Notes under the pieces: model-generated
The model's database searches: none
What the model was told of the DNA's origin: nothing
The model's input: the letters and a program-made list of their open reading frames with translations, nothing else
In this document: positions 44,451 through 57,300 of the stretch, in pieces
How the letters are laid out: the number at the start of each line of letters is the position of its first letter
How positions within the stretch are numbered: position 1 is the first letter of the stretch
Assembly: GCA_029582165.1 (NCBI GenBank)
Contig: CM055868.1
Span: 17,724,391 to 17,788,390, forward strand
Direction: 5' to 3'
DNA from: Portulaca oleracea
Taxonomy: Eukaryota > Streptophyta > Magnoliopsida > Caryophyllales > Portulacaceae
DNA length: 64,000 nucleotides
Position numbers and translations under genes: made by a program

Positions 44451-47400
44451 GTGATGAGGAAGGATGAGGCTGAGAATGAAGCGGAATTCGTGACGGGTAC
44501 CTTCTCTCTCCATCTCAACAATGTCTCTGTTTTATTTGATTCTAGCGCTAGTAATTGTTTTGTTGGACGAGCTATAGTAGAGAAGGCTAAGATGAAACCC
44601 TCGGAGAATAGTAAGCCTATGTCGGTAGCCCTACCCACCAGAGATACCATTAGATGTGGAGAGTTATATGGAGGATGTCCTATAGTGATAGCAGGTCAGG
44701 AATTTGAGGCAGACCTCTATATGTTGGAACTAATGGAGTTTGATGTTATTTTGGGGATGGACTAGTTAGCAAAATATAGAGCTCAGATAGATTGCTACAA
44801 GCAAAAGGTGACCTTAGTAGGACCGAATGGAAAGAAGGTTTTGCATTTGAGTGATAGGCATCTTCAAAGTGTACGGATCATCTCTGCCCTCAAGGCTCAG
44901 AAGTTGTTGAGCCAAGGTTGTGAAGGGTTTTTATGCAACGTAATTGACACCAAGGCGGAGGAGCCTATGATTGAGAACATTCCGATAGTTCAGGATTTTC
45001 CTGATGTTTTTTCGGAGGAGATTCTGGGAATGCCCCCACTCAGGGAGGTGGATTTCTGTATCGATTTGGAGCCCGGGGCCACACCTGTTTCAAAAGCCCC
45101 ATATCGAATGGCACCCGCAGAGCTTAAGGAGTTGAAGACCCAGCTTGATGAGCTGCTAGAAAAGGGATACATATGACCCCTCACGTCACCATGGGGAGCA
45201 CCCGTACTGTTCGTGAAGAAGAAGGATGGTAGCATGAGGTTATGCATCGACTACCAAGAGTTAAACAAGATTACTATCAAAATTCGATACCCTTTAACTC
45301 GTATTGATGATCTCTTTGACCAGTTACGGGGTGCAACAATGTTCTCGAAGATAGACCTGAGATCAGGTTATCATCAGCTAAGAATCCGAGAGGAGGACAT
45401 CTCTAAGACTGCTTTTCGAACTCAGTATGGTCATGATGAGTTCGTAGTAATGCCGTTTGGACTCACGAATGCCCCAGCCACTTTCATGGACTTAATGAAC
45501 TGAGTGTTCAAGCCGTTTCTGGACAAGTTTGTGGTGGTGTGCATCGATGATATATTGGTGTACGCAGGAACACGAGAGGAGCATGCGAACCACCTGAAAG
45601 AACTGCTGACGACCTTACGGAGCAACGAGCTTTATGTGAAGTTTAAGAAATGTGAATTTTGGTTGGAGCGAGTAGCGTTCTTAGGACATGTAGTGTTTAA
45701 GGAACGAGTAGTAGTGGACCCTCAAAAGGTGGAGGCTATCACCAGGTGGCCGACGCCGAAGAATGCCACTTAGGTTAGGAGTTTTCTGGGTTTGGCAGGC
45801 TATTATAGGAAATTTGTTCAGGATTTCTCGAAAATCGCCACCCCATTGACCAATTTGACTCGAAAGTCAATAAAGTTCGCGTGGTCGGAAAAATATGAGC
45901 AAGCATTTCAGGAGTTGAAGAAAAGGCTTACCTCGGCCCTTATTCTCACTCTACCTCAAGGGACGAAGGATTTATCATCTACAGTGACGCATCACATGGT
46001 GGATTGGGTTGTGTGCTCATGCAGAATGGGAAAGTGATTGCGTATGCATCCAGACAACTGAAGACACATGAGAACAACTACCCCACCCATGACCTGGAGT
46101 TGGCAGCAGTGATTTTTGCACTTAATATTTGGAGACACTACCTTTATGGAGTACACTGCGAGGTATTCATCGACCATCAAAGCTTGAAGTACCTATTCAC
46201 ACAGAAGGCAGACTCGATGGTTGGAATTTCTGAAAGACTACGATGTAAACTTTCAATATCATCCCAGGAAAGCAAATGTAGTGGCTGATGCTCTGAGTAG
46301 GAGACCCTATCCTGCTGTAAACTACTTGATGATGATGCCGCACGAGCTGTGTAAGGAGTTTAGGAGATTGGAGATTAACGTGGTGACACCAGGAAGGAAA
46401 GCTGTATTGAATGCCATGGAGTTGCAACCTACTCTCATGGACGAGATCAAGAGGACTCAAGAATTGGATTTGCAACTTGTCAAGATACAGGAGGAAGTTT
46501 TGCAGGGGAAGGCTCCAGGTTTCGTGATTCACGAGGATTGTACATTACAGTTTCATAACCGCATTTGTGTACCTAACATGGAGGAGCTGAAGAGGAAGAT
46601 TTTAGAAGAGGGGCACAACACACCATATTTTGTGCACCCAGGGGGAAATAAGCTTTACAAGGATCTGAAGAAACTGTTCTGGCGGAGTAATATAAAACAA
46701 GAAGCGGCAGACTTTGTGGCGAAATGCCTCACATGCCAACGGGTCAAAGTATAACTTAAACGACCTGCCGGATTTCTGCAGCCGCTAGACGTTCCTAAGT
46801 GGAAGTGGGATTCGATATCAATGGACTTCGTAGTGGGTCTGCCAAGAACCAAGCGGAAAAACAATGCGATATGGGTGATTGTAGATCGATTGACAAAGTC
46901 GGCTCATTTTATAGCCATCGCCAACAACTGGTCCCTAAACCAGTTAGCTCAAGCCTATGTAAGAGAAATTGTAATACTATATGGAGTCCCTAGTTCTATA
47001 GTCTCGGACAGAGACACCAGATTCCAGTCTGGTTTTTAGAAGAAGTTGCAAGAGGCGTTTGATACCAAACTCAAGTTTAGCACCGCCTTGCACCCAGCTA
47101 CTTATGGGCACACCGAGAGGACCATCCAAACCCTTGAAGATATGCTGCGAGCATGCGCATTAGATTTCAAGGACTCGTGGGATGACGAGTTGACTCTCAT
47201 TGAGTTCTCCTACAACAACAGTTATCATGATTGTATTGGGATGTCACCCTTCGAAGCCTTATATGGGAGGAGATGCAGGACTCCTCTCTGTTGGCAAGAC
47301 ATCGATGAAGCTCTAACGATCGGACAAGATCTAATACAGGCCACTACTCAGAAGGTTCGGACGATTCAAGATAAGATGAAGGCAGCACAAAGTCGACAAA

Positions 47401-47900
47401 AGAGTTATTCTGACCGGAGGAGAAGACCTTTAGAGTTCGAAGTAGGAGAATACGTGTTTTTACGGGTTTCGCCTACAAAAGGGGTTATGAGATTCGGTCA
47501 GTCGGGGAAGTTGACACCAAGATTTATCGGGTCATATCCGATCTTGGAACGCATTGGAGAGGTTGCCTACAAGATACAGCTACCGGAAGAGCTTCCAAGA
47601 GTGCACAATGTCTTCCATGTGTCACAACTCAGGAAATATGTCCCAGACCCAACTAATGTGATTGATCCTGAGCTGCTTCAGCTACAAGAAGATTTTACCT
47701 ATGAAGAGCAACCGCTGGAAATATTGGATCGTCGAGAAAAACAACTTCAAAGGAAAGTAGTTCCCCTGGTGAAAGTACGATGGGCAAATCATGCCACAAC
47801 GGAAGTAACCTGGAAAACAGAAGAAGAGATGAGGATGAAGTACCCTCACCTGTTTCACTCTTATAGGTACGTCAAGTTTCGAGTACGAAACTTCTTTTAA
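44445..47900 (+). pseudogene. Tekay pol (copy 2): protease, reverse transcriptase, RNase H, integrase
   Basis: Protease near 44525-44765 has DSSA where copy 3 has DSGA, so the active-site Gly is mutated; it ends FDVILGMD then TAG (TGG in copy 3). Reverse transcriptase spans about 45050-45780, with [15 protein letters not shown] and CIDDILVYA (usual F/YIDD). Stops interrupt at 45174, 45501 and 45771. RNase H follows after a frameshift near 45960. A 13-bp loss near 46205 relative to copy 1 shifts frame again. Integrase is at about 46560-47560 with stops at about 46753 and 47037, then the long uninterrupted C-terminal block 47046-47900 with HNVFHVSQLRKYVPDP. Not functional. Confidence 0.85.
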
Positions 47901-48017
47901 GGAGGTAATGATGTAAAACCCCGAGTTTTAGGAAGAATGGAACCGTTAGGATTATTACCGAATCGTTAGGTCTAAGTTTAAGTTTCGAGGACAAAACTTC
48001 TTTTAAGGAGGTAATGA
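47901..48017 (+). repeat. Duplicated PPT and LTR-start region
   Basis: CTTCTTTTAAGGAGGTAATGA followed by TGTAAAACCCCG occurs twice, 106 bp apart (47912 and 48018). The 106-bp segment carries its own sequence (GAGTTTTAGGAAGAATGG, then AAGTTTCGAGGACAAAA). The same segment is present at 38431 in copy 1 but the second PPT is deleted there. Confidence 0.8.
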
Positions 48018-49357
48018 TGTAAAACCCCGAAAAATCCAAAGATGTAGATCGTGACGTCGTTAGTAAATTAGGTTTGACTTCGTAAACTGTTTATTATTCG
48101 TTTGTGTTTATTTTGCTAACACTTGAGCTCGTAGGATCGTTGAGGGACTAACGAAGGTATATCGATAATTTCTTGGGTTTTAGTATTATTAGTATTACTC
48201 TAATTATTATTAGTATTATTATTAATATTATTGTGTTATTATAATTGTTATATAAATTATTTGTTATATGAATAATTATGTTAATATTACTTGTTATGTG
48301 TTAGTATTAATATTATTATTATTAGTATTGTTTTTATTATTATTACTATTATTATGGTTATTATTATTTTCAAAAAAAAATGTTTTTCTTATTGGGTTGG
48401 ATTAGGATTAAGTAGTATTAGTTGGGCTTTTTAATTGATAATATAAAAACCCCTCTCTTTCTCAAAACCCTAATATCAAAGCCTAACCCTAGCCTCTCAT
48501 CTCCTCTCCCTCTCTCTCTCTCCCCGTGTCTGCCGTACCACCCCACCACCGCCGCACTGCCGCCCAAGCACCACCGTCGGCCGGAAACCTTCACCGTCCA
48601 CCCGCAACCTCAACCAACTCTAACTCTCTCTCTCTTTCCGTCGATAACTCTTTCTTTCCTCCCGTTCGAGTGCCTCTGCCTCGCCACCACCGACGACCGC
48701 GTTGTCTCCCGCCCAGGTTGCCGACTCCGCCGCCCTTGCCGCTGCAACACTCGACTTCGGCCGGCGACACACCGACCGAAAAGACGCATAGTTGGGGTGA
48801 AGTTGCTGCTGCCTTGCGGTTGGATCGATAACCGCCCAGAGCGCCACCATCGACGTCACCCAGTCTGGTGTCACTCACTGTCTTCACTCATGCCACCGTC
48901 GACACTGCGTTGTCGGAAACCGCCGCCCAGAACCTCTAACGTAAACCCTAAAATTATTTTTGAAACTTTTCTTTCTTGTTTTCTTTATTTTCTTTTGTAT
49001 TTAATATGATTATTATTATTATTATTATTATCATTATTATTATTATTCTTTCTTGTTATTACATCTTGTAATTTGGGTAATCAAGAATGTAATTTTATTA
49101 AGTTGTTTTTGGCAATTAAATTGTTCTTGTGTTGTATTAATTACATGTAATTTGTCTAAACTATTATATTTAACTTTTATGTTCTAATTTGGTGTAGTAG
49201 GGTTGTAATAGTTGAAGTTAAATTGTTAATGGTCGATTGTATGATGTACCTTGTTTCTTGTGAATCATGTTTAGGGTTTTAGATAATACTATTATTGTAT
49301 GCACGAATTAAATGGTTTAATTATATAGATTAATTTTTGATCGTTAGTTAAGTATTA
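48018..49357 (+). repeat. Tekay LTR, 3' part missing
   Basis: TGTAAAACCCCGAAAAATCC start. It follows the other LTRs to GATCGTTAGTTAAGTATT and then leaves the alignment at 49357. Only about the first 1.34 kb of about 3.5 kb remain. GC-rich Pro/Ser/Arg reading frames at 48422-49009 are LTR sequence, not genes. Confidence 0.85.
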
Positions 49358-49793
49358 ACAAATCACGAAAAGATTCTTGCATGTTAGGGGTATATGTACT
49401 GAGTTTAACTCACTTTTCGAAGTTTTATGTTTTCGTTTTAGGGATCTCGGCAAAGGAGAATGGAAAAGCCCCGGGAGGACGAAACACTAAAGCACCTTAA
49501 GGAATATGAAGTGGTTATAGGCTCTCCGTGAAGGACTTGAAAGAAATTGTGATTTAATGACTTGTATAATTTCTTGTGGGCTGTTTTATGTTGTTTTGAG
49601 TTGGTTTAAGTTAAGTTATGCTGGTGAGGCATGTTTGAAGTTGGTTTATGGTTGATTGCTTTGTTGGGTTTAGTCTTAAAATTGTCCACCTCCATGGACG
49701 GTGGTAACTCTCTCAGGTATTTATTCGCAGCTAATCATTGGGTTAGGTGAATCATTAGCTTAATCTAGTTGTTAGTAACATGGGGGTGTTACA
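49358..49793 (+). repeat. 3' end of an unrelated Ty3-gypsy-type LTR
   Basis: Ends GGGGGTGTTACA. Contains GAGTTTAACTCACTTTTCGAAGTTTTATG and CCATGGACGGTGGTAACTC, features of chromovirus LTRs, but it is not alignable with the Tekay LTRs here. It replaces the missing part of the previous LTR and abuts LINE sequence, so it likely entered the LINE first. Confidence 0.55.
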
Positions 49794-52588
49794 GAAACCA
49801 AGCATATCTGGTTGATACAGAGTATTGTGAGCGGAGGTGCATTGCTAATTTGAGGATATCTTTGACATGACATAGCTTTTTAAAGTATCAGCATGTGTCT
49901 GGGTTTGGTTGCACCCCCCACCAATTTCCCCCTCAAATGTATCTTTCATGTATCCATTTGATTCATAGGGCTTATTTATTGTGGTGGATGGCCATAATTT
50001 GTTTCCCAATGAGAGCATTGTTCCAGTGTTGGAGATTAAGAATACCAAGCCCTGCTTTGGATTTGGGTTTACAAATAGTTTCCCAAGCAATTGGAGGAAT
50101 CTTCTTGTAGGTTTCATCCAATCCCCATAGGAAATTCCTACAGATTTGGGTGATTCGTTTGATAACTTCCTGGGGGGGTATGATTATGGACGCCCAATAA
50201 GAGTATATTCCCATGAGAACCGAATTAATTAGTTTGATTCGTCCGGTGTATGAGATATTACTAGTCTTCCATATCCGGTTCTTCGCTGTTATTTTTTCCA
50301 CCAAGCGATCGCAGTCAGATTTACTAATCTTCCCATCGGTAATTGGGATACCCAAATATAGAAAAGGGAGGGAGCCTTCATTGAAACCTGTGGCAGCCAT
50401 GATCTCTTCCTTTATCAAATTGGGAGCACCATTGATGCAACATGTAGATCGGAGAGGGTTTGCAGCTAAACCAGAGGTGTCTTGGAAATGGTTCATAATG
50501 CCCATGAGCATATTTACAGAATCAGTATCAGCAGCACTAAATACCGTAAGGTCGTCAGCAAAAACCAGATGGTTTAGTTCGAAATTTTTGCATTTGGGGT
50601 AGAATCTAAACTGATCTTGGCGAGCAATATGTATAAACCCTCTAGAAAGATAATCCATTGTAAGCACAAACAAAAGGGGAGAGAATGGATCACCTTGATG
50701 CAGACCTCTTCCACCCTGGAAATATCCGTAGGTTCCCCCATTGATGTTGATTGAGAAAGAAGTAGTAGAAATGCAAGCCATGATCCAAGTAATGAGCCGA
50801 GGGGGAAAGTTATAATCCACTAGAATCTCGTGAATGAAGTCCCAATGAATTGTATCAAAAGCTTTCCGGAGGTCAATTTTCAGAAGACAATGAGATTGAG
50901 AAGTGGTTCTCTTGAAACCTCGAGCAAGTTCGTGACAGAGAAGGACATTGTGAAGGAGGTCCTTTCCTGGGACGAAAGTAGTCTGACTCTGATCAGTTAA
51001 TGATGTCCGGCAGCACTAGTTTGATTCGGCTTGCTATAAGCTTGGAGATGCAGTTGTATATAGTATTACAGCAAGCAATAGGACGGAAGTCAGCGGCGGT
51101 GGTTGGATTTTGGACTTTCGAAATTAGGGCAAGTGAGGTAAAGTTGAGAGCCTTAAGTATTTTCCCTAACTGGAAAAATTCCTACACTGCCACACAAACG
51201 TATTGTCCGATCAAATCCCAGACACTTTTGAAGAAGTCGCTTGTACACGCATCACGACCAGAAGATTTTAGGTTTGGGATGGAGAAAATGGATTGCTTGA
51301 TCTCTTGGTCTGTGAAGTCTGAGCATAAATTTGATACATGTCTTCCTTGACCAGTGGACCGTTTCTCACAATGCGAGGATCAATACTTTGTCTCGTGATT
51401 TGCCGTGTCCCTAACATTCCTTTATAGAAATCAACCATTGTTGCCCCTACTACTTCATATCCCTCCACAATGTTTTGGTCTGGCCCTTGGATGCTATAAA
51501 CAGTATTCTCTATCTTTCTATGCTTCATTCGAGCAAAGAAGAGTTTAGAGCAAGTATCCCCATAAGCAGCTGCCTCAATTTTACTTTGTTGAGAGATGAG
51601 CTCAATAGAGGAATTCAAGATACGAATGTATTGTTGCTTTGCTTCATTTTCAGTAGTCTGAATATTGACATCACTTGGGTGTGCCGTAAGTTGTGCCTGA
51701 ATATCATCAAGGTGCTGTCTTACAAGGATTTGATGTGCATGTATGCCAGAGAATTTGCTCTTATTCAGCTTCTTTAGGTCTTGTTTGAGGCCTTTCAGAA
51801 TTTGCTGCAAGATATACATGTTGTAGCCAGCAGGCCTGTTATCTATTGCAGCCTGAACAAGACTTCTAAAAGAGGTGTCCTTCGACCACATATCACAATA
51901 TTTGAATATATTATGCAACTTAGGACCATCTCTCAAATGAATTTTAATTAGCTTGTGATCAGACAAGATGTTCATGAGATACTCAACATGTGTATCGTTT
52001 GTGTCTGCAAGCCTGTAATCATTGACACAAACCCGATCAATTTTAGAGTGCACATGACTTTTAGTCCATGAGAAGGTAGCTCCCCTGCAGTGAATTTCCA
52101 TTAGATTGCAATGATCTATACACTCTTTGAGCCCTATCGTTTCTGTAGAAGTAACTTTAGTACCATTGATTCTGTCTTCGGGATTTATCACAACATTGTA
52201 ATCACCCATGATGCACCAAGGGCCATCTATGCTATCAGAGATGTCTTTGAGATTGCAGCCCATAAACAAATGTAATATGACAGCTAAAACCTGTGATATT
52301 GAATTTTACAACGCAGTGTATGAATTGAATGTCAGTTTTCAGGGGTTTGATATTTACCTTCGTGGGCTTCCATGCAATAAATAATCTACCCCTGTGATGA
52401 AGGAGAAAGTTACTATGAGTCCTCCATGATCGAAAAATGCCATCTTTTAGTTTGTACTCATTGTCATCCTTGATTTTTGTTTCAATGAGACACACAAAAC
52501 CAATTCTCTGTTGAGTGAGGAAGAGTTTAACATCCTCTTGTTTTTTGGGGTGATTAAGACCCCTAATGTTCCAAGAGATGAAATTCAT
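49794..52588 (-). pseudogene. LINE ORF2: endonuclease and reverse transcriptase, C-terminus missing
   Basis: Starts MNFISWNIRGLNHPKKQEDV at 52588. The endonuclease frame shifts near 52255 and continues through 51268 (GPWCIMGDYNVVINPEDR, LSDHKLIKIHL). The reverse transcriptase has SININGGTYGYFQGGRGLHQGDPFSPLLF and the catalytic FADD, in an uninterrupted frame 50820-49972 that extends into the connection region (GLGILNLQHWNNALIGKQ). Stops or shifts lie between about 51268 and 50820. Truncated at its 3' end. Confidence 0.8.
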
Positions 52589-53791
52589 TGAGGGCTACTC
52601 CCTCCACTATCCTCCATATTTTTCTTCTTTTCAGCAACTTCTTGAATTTGATCACCAACAGAGTCTTCAGAGTCTAGGGCTTCATATCTATTTTCTAAAG
52701 GAGTGTTCTTGTTAGCTACTGGACTAACTAACCTCCTCCTTGATGGTAAAAGTATGAAGCCATCCGAGTCTACCTTCCTATCTTTTACTCCCACCTTTTA
52801 AACTGTCCAATACTGTTGTGGCTGTTTCCCCTTCTTTTCAGCCCTATTCTTATCTGCATTTTCAGCCTTGTGTACTTCTTGCTCAGCAGATTGCATTTCT
52901 GACTGTTTCCTTCTACAATCTGTCACAGTGTGCCCCAATAAATTACAATGCACAAACTTAACTGGCTTCCAATCATAATCAACAGCTTGGGTGAGTAATT
53001 CATCATTCTCATCAAGATATTTAATCTCAGAAGGAAATAATTGATCAAGCGTGACTTCAACCAAAACCCTTGCACAAGAAATGTTCTTTTTCTCCATAAT
53101 TGCTCGATCAGTCTTTATTGGACTTCCAATTAAACTTGCCAATCTACTCAAATTTAAATTTCCATACTCAAATATTGAATATCAAGATATTTAACCCAAA
53201 TTGGCAAAGTTTTGATAGCATCAACATCTATTCTGTGAGGGTGTCCATGGTTTAACAACAAATGGTTTGTTATCAAAAAAATAAATCCCCCTGTTCAAGA
53301 CCAAATTTCTATCATCTTCCTTGGCAAATCTGACCAGAAAAAGACCTTTGCGTATTGCCGAAATATGAGTAAGATCATATGTAAACCAAATTCGTTTAAT
53401 TTACCCTTCGATAATAGGAAAAGGAGGGTTTGATCCAATGACGCAGCATAAAACGAAAATTTTCCAATATTGTACTTCTTCAGCCACAACAGCCTTCTCC
53501 ATTCGTGCCATAGGAGTTCCATCCTTAGTATTTGCTTCAATAAATTTTAAAGAAGTACCTCCATCAGGATCCACAAGGTAAGCATATGATCGAAGTTTTG
53601 ATTTCCTGCACCCTTTGTTCTTGGGTTCGCTCTGCCTGATTCAAATTCAGAGAATTTTCTTGATTTTCCAATGGAACAGTGTCGCCTGTTGTTGATGACG
53701 TACGCCTGCTTCCTTAAACTATCCATTGATGATCTTGTTTGCATCCTTGTAGTGGATTATTGAGCCTTTGTTTTCTTGGACTTCGCCATGG
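52585..53791 (-). pseudogene. LINE ORF1: DUF4283 and zinc knuckle; overlaps ORF2 by ATGA
   Basis: A start near 53791 reads MAKSKKTKAQ followed at once by a stop; further fragments lie at 53744-53295. The 53151-52798 frame has SRLASLIGSPIKTD, ARVLVEVTL and the knuckle-like CNLLGHTVTDC. After a TAA at 52798 the same frame continues with NRYEALDSEDS to a TGA at 52585-52587 that overlaps the ORF2 ATG (52588-52586). Confidence 0.7.
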
Positions 53792-53799
53792 CTAGGGAG

Positions 53800-54357
53800 A
53801 AACCCTAGTCGCAAGAAAACTCAACAACACAAATTATAAGATTAAGATTTGAACACAAGATTCAAAGGTTGATAAAATATAGGTATAACCAATTCTACTA
53901 ATAACACATATATAGGAAAATTGGATTATAATAATCTCATATTTTGCAAATTGGATGACGATAATCATTACTTTCATTTTGTATTCTGGTGGTCCAAAAA
54001 AAAATTAGATTTGGGTGGGACGCCGACGAGTTGAGAAGCGGTGACTCGGTGGTTTTCTGAAATGGCACCATGGCCATGTGTTTGACCACGTTGACTTTAA
54101 TTTTGGTTGTCACATCAGATAAAAAACACATGACTCCTGCTTTTTTTGGTTGCCACCTCAACTCATTTCTGGTATTCACTTTCTCTCTCTTCCCTCCTCT
54201 CCTCTCTCTTACTCCTTGTGTCACTCCCCGTTCTGCCTCTCTCTTTCATCCATATCCGACCTTGTCTTTGGACCCATGAAACTTGAATTCAACCACCCAA
54301 AAACATACCTTGTACCCTCAATCTCATCTCATCTCCATTATCATCTCTCTCTCGCTC
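53800..54357 (-). other. Probable 5' UTR of the LINE
   Basis: CT-rich on the plus strand at 54178-54260 and 54325-54357. No ORF is believed. The exact LINE 5' end is not resolved because the Tekay LTR begins at 54358. Confidence 0.4.
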
Positions 54358-57300
54358 GGTAAAACTCCAAAAAATCCAAAGATGTTGACCGTGACGTCAT
54401 TAGTAAATTAGGTTTGACTTCGTTAATTGTTTATTATTCGTTTGTATTTATTTTGCTAAAACTTGAGCTCGTGGGATCGTTGAGGGACTAACAAGGGTAT
54501 ATCGGTAATTTCTTGGGTTTCAGTATTATTAGTATTACTCTAATTATTATTAGTATTATTATTAATATTATTGTGTTATTAGAATTGTTATATGAATAAT
54601 TATGTCAATATTACTTGTTATGTGTTAGTATTAATATTATTATTATTAGTATTCTTTTTATTATTATTACTATTATTATGGTTATTATTATTTTCAAAAA
54701 AAAATCTGTTTTTCTTATTGGGTTGGATTAGGATTAAGTAGTATTAGTTGGGCTTTTTAATTGATAATATAAAAACCCCTCTCTCTCTCAAAACCCTAAT
54801 ATCAAACCCTAACCCTAGCCTCTCATCTCCTCTCCCTCTCTCTCGCTCTCCCCGTGTCTGCCGTACCACCTTGCCGCCGCCGCACTGCCGCCCAAGCACC
54901 ACCGTCGGCCGGAAACCTTCGCCGGCCACCCGCAACCGCAACCAACTCTAGCTCTCTCTCTCTTTCCTCGATAACTCTTTCTCTCCACCCGTTCGACTGC
55001 CTCTGCCGCGCCACCACCAACGACCACGTCGTCTCCCGCCCAGGCTGCCGACTCCGCCGCCCTCGCCGCTGCAACACTCGACGTCGGCCGGCGACACACC
55101 GATCGAAAAGATGCATAGTTGGGGTGAAGTTGTTGCTGCCTTGCGGTTGGATCGATAACCGCTCAGAGCGCCACCGTCGACGTCGCCCAGTCCGATGTCA
55201 CCTACTGCCTTCCCTCGTGCCACCATCGACACTGCCTTGCCGGAAACCGCAGCCCAGAACCTTTAACGTAAACCCTAAAATTATTTTTGAAACTTTTCTT
55301 TCTTGTTTTCTTTATTTTCTTTTGTATTTAATATGATTATTATTATTATTATTATCATTATTATTATTATTCTTTCTTGTTATTACATCTTGTAATTTGG
55401 GTAATCAAGAATGTAATTTTATTAAGTTGTTTTTGGCAATTAAATTGTTCTTGTGTTGTATTAATTACATGTAATTTGTCTAAACTATTATATTTAACTT
55501 TTATGTTCTAATTTGGTGTAGTAGGGTTGTAATAGTTGTAGTTAAATTGTTAATGTTCGATTGTATGATGTACCTTTTTTCTTGTGAATCATGTTTAGGG
55601 TTTTAGATAATACTATTATTGTATGCACGAATTAAAGGGATTAATTATATAGATTAACTCTTGATCGTTAGTTAAGTATTCACATGCTTCTATAATTCTC
55701 CTAGGTGTTCAATCATGTTTAATTTTATGTTTAATCATGTTAAATAATTTAGGTTGATTGAATTATTAAAGTGCGATTCTTGTTTATTAATTTCTTGATT
55801 CTTGATTGAATCTTGTAAAAAGAAATTACTTGTTGTGATTCTTGATTAGTAGTTTAAATGTTTATATGTTCTTTATATTTAATTCACATGTTCTTTTGTT
55901 ATTTCTTGTACCTTGATTAAGAAAATTCATGTTTTATAATCATCCATGTTGTTATTATAGGAATTTTGAAATAGTTTATTGTAGAATTCATGTTTAGGGT
56001 AATGTTATTATTATTTCATGCATGCTTTTAGGGTTAGAGACAATATTAAAGTTGAATTCATGTTTTACAATTTGGTTTTGGTGGTAGGGAGTTTGATGTT
56101 TGGACCTTAGTTGAATTAGATTAACTACCTTGAACTTTAGACACTGTTTTAAGCCTAAATTAGGACCCCGGGATCGAATGGTGAAAGTTAGAACCGAAAT
56201 AATCAATTACATGGGAACCGAGTGCGGGACAATTTTATTAGGGTCTAGAGAACGGATCACCATGAGAGATACAATCATCCTGATCGAACCGTTTGAACAG
56301 GAGGTTCCCTTATATGTTAGCTTTCATAGGAATTTTGCGGATCGGACTTTGGAGTTGTATAGGTCAAGAGTTATATCCCGATGACCAGACCTAGGTCAGA
56401 TCTGGATAGTTTGGATTCATGACCGTTTTTTAGGACCTTACTGGGTGTTTTTGGACTCAAGTTCAACATAAGAGTTTTAGTAGACATATTGAGGTTTCCG
56501 AAAAGCCCAAGACCAGACCCATAGGATGTCGGGAAGTCAAGTTTTGACCCTTTTTATGTGGATGCTGTAATCTATCTTATTGATGTTATTTATTAATTAA
56601 AATGTTGTTGAGTGAAAATGATGTTTTGATCTTGTTACGTGATTACTTGGAATGTGTTAGGCAATTTAAAGTGTGAATTCATGATTGATAAGAACCTATA
56701 GTGTTCCTAGGGGAAGGGTAGGTAGAAGGTAGTTAATACTACCTTTGAAGGGCACTTTTGATTAGAATAATTATTTCTATTTTAGGCCAGAGCTAACTCG
56801 CGTCGTTAGTGAGCTCAAGTGTGTTCGTTTTTGCTGTGAAGTGAAGTTTACCAGGTAATGTCTATGCTCTAATCCCCACTGGGATGCTCTTTAAATGTGT
56901 TTTAATGTTTTCTAATCTGTTTTGAGAATTGCATCCTGAAGGGGACTTTTTGTTGAAATGTGACCATCTGTGTTTGGATAACTGTTTGTAATTGTTATAC
57001 TTTGAATTATTGAGTTTGGAAATTGAGATGGTCTTTTATTGATAGTTTTCTTACTGGTTTTGATAACCTGAGTTTGGTTGACTTGAGAGTTGTGAGCTGA
57101 GTTTTGCATTAGACACTAATAATTCAAAGTGAAACATTAAGCGAGTTTATTGTTTTGATGCCTTTGATAGGCTAATGTTTTTGCGGACGATAACCCGGAG
57201 AATAGGGATGGCAATGGGGCGGGGAATCCCCGAACCCGTCAGGGCCCCGCCCCGCTCTAGGGAAAAATCCCCGCCCCCATTGGGGATGGGGATGGGGATA

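Larger units (their letters stand above)
41963..48017 (+). mobile_element. Tekay/Del-type chromovirus internal region, copy 2
   Basis: Order: primer site, pre-gag ORF, gag, protease, reverse transcriptase, RNase H, integrase with chromodomain-like end, then PPT. All domains are recognisable but broken by many stops and a few frameshifts. With the LTRs on both sides it forms the most complete Tekay copy in the window. Assignment to Tekay/Del rests on integrase C-terminus type and the very long LTRs. Confidence 0.8.
49794..54357 (-). mobile_element. Second minus-strand L1-type LINE, 3' truncated
   Basis: In minus orientation: a pyrimidine-/purine-biased 5' region (about 54357-53800), ORF1 (53791-52585), ORF2 (52588 to 49794). 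The zf-RVT C-terminus and 3' UTR are absent, cut at 49794 by the LTR fragment. More intact than the LINE at 11242. Confidence 0.75.
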
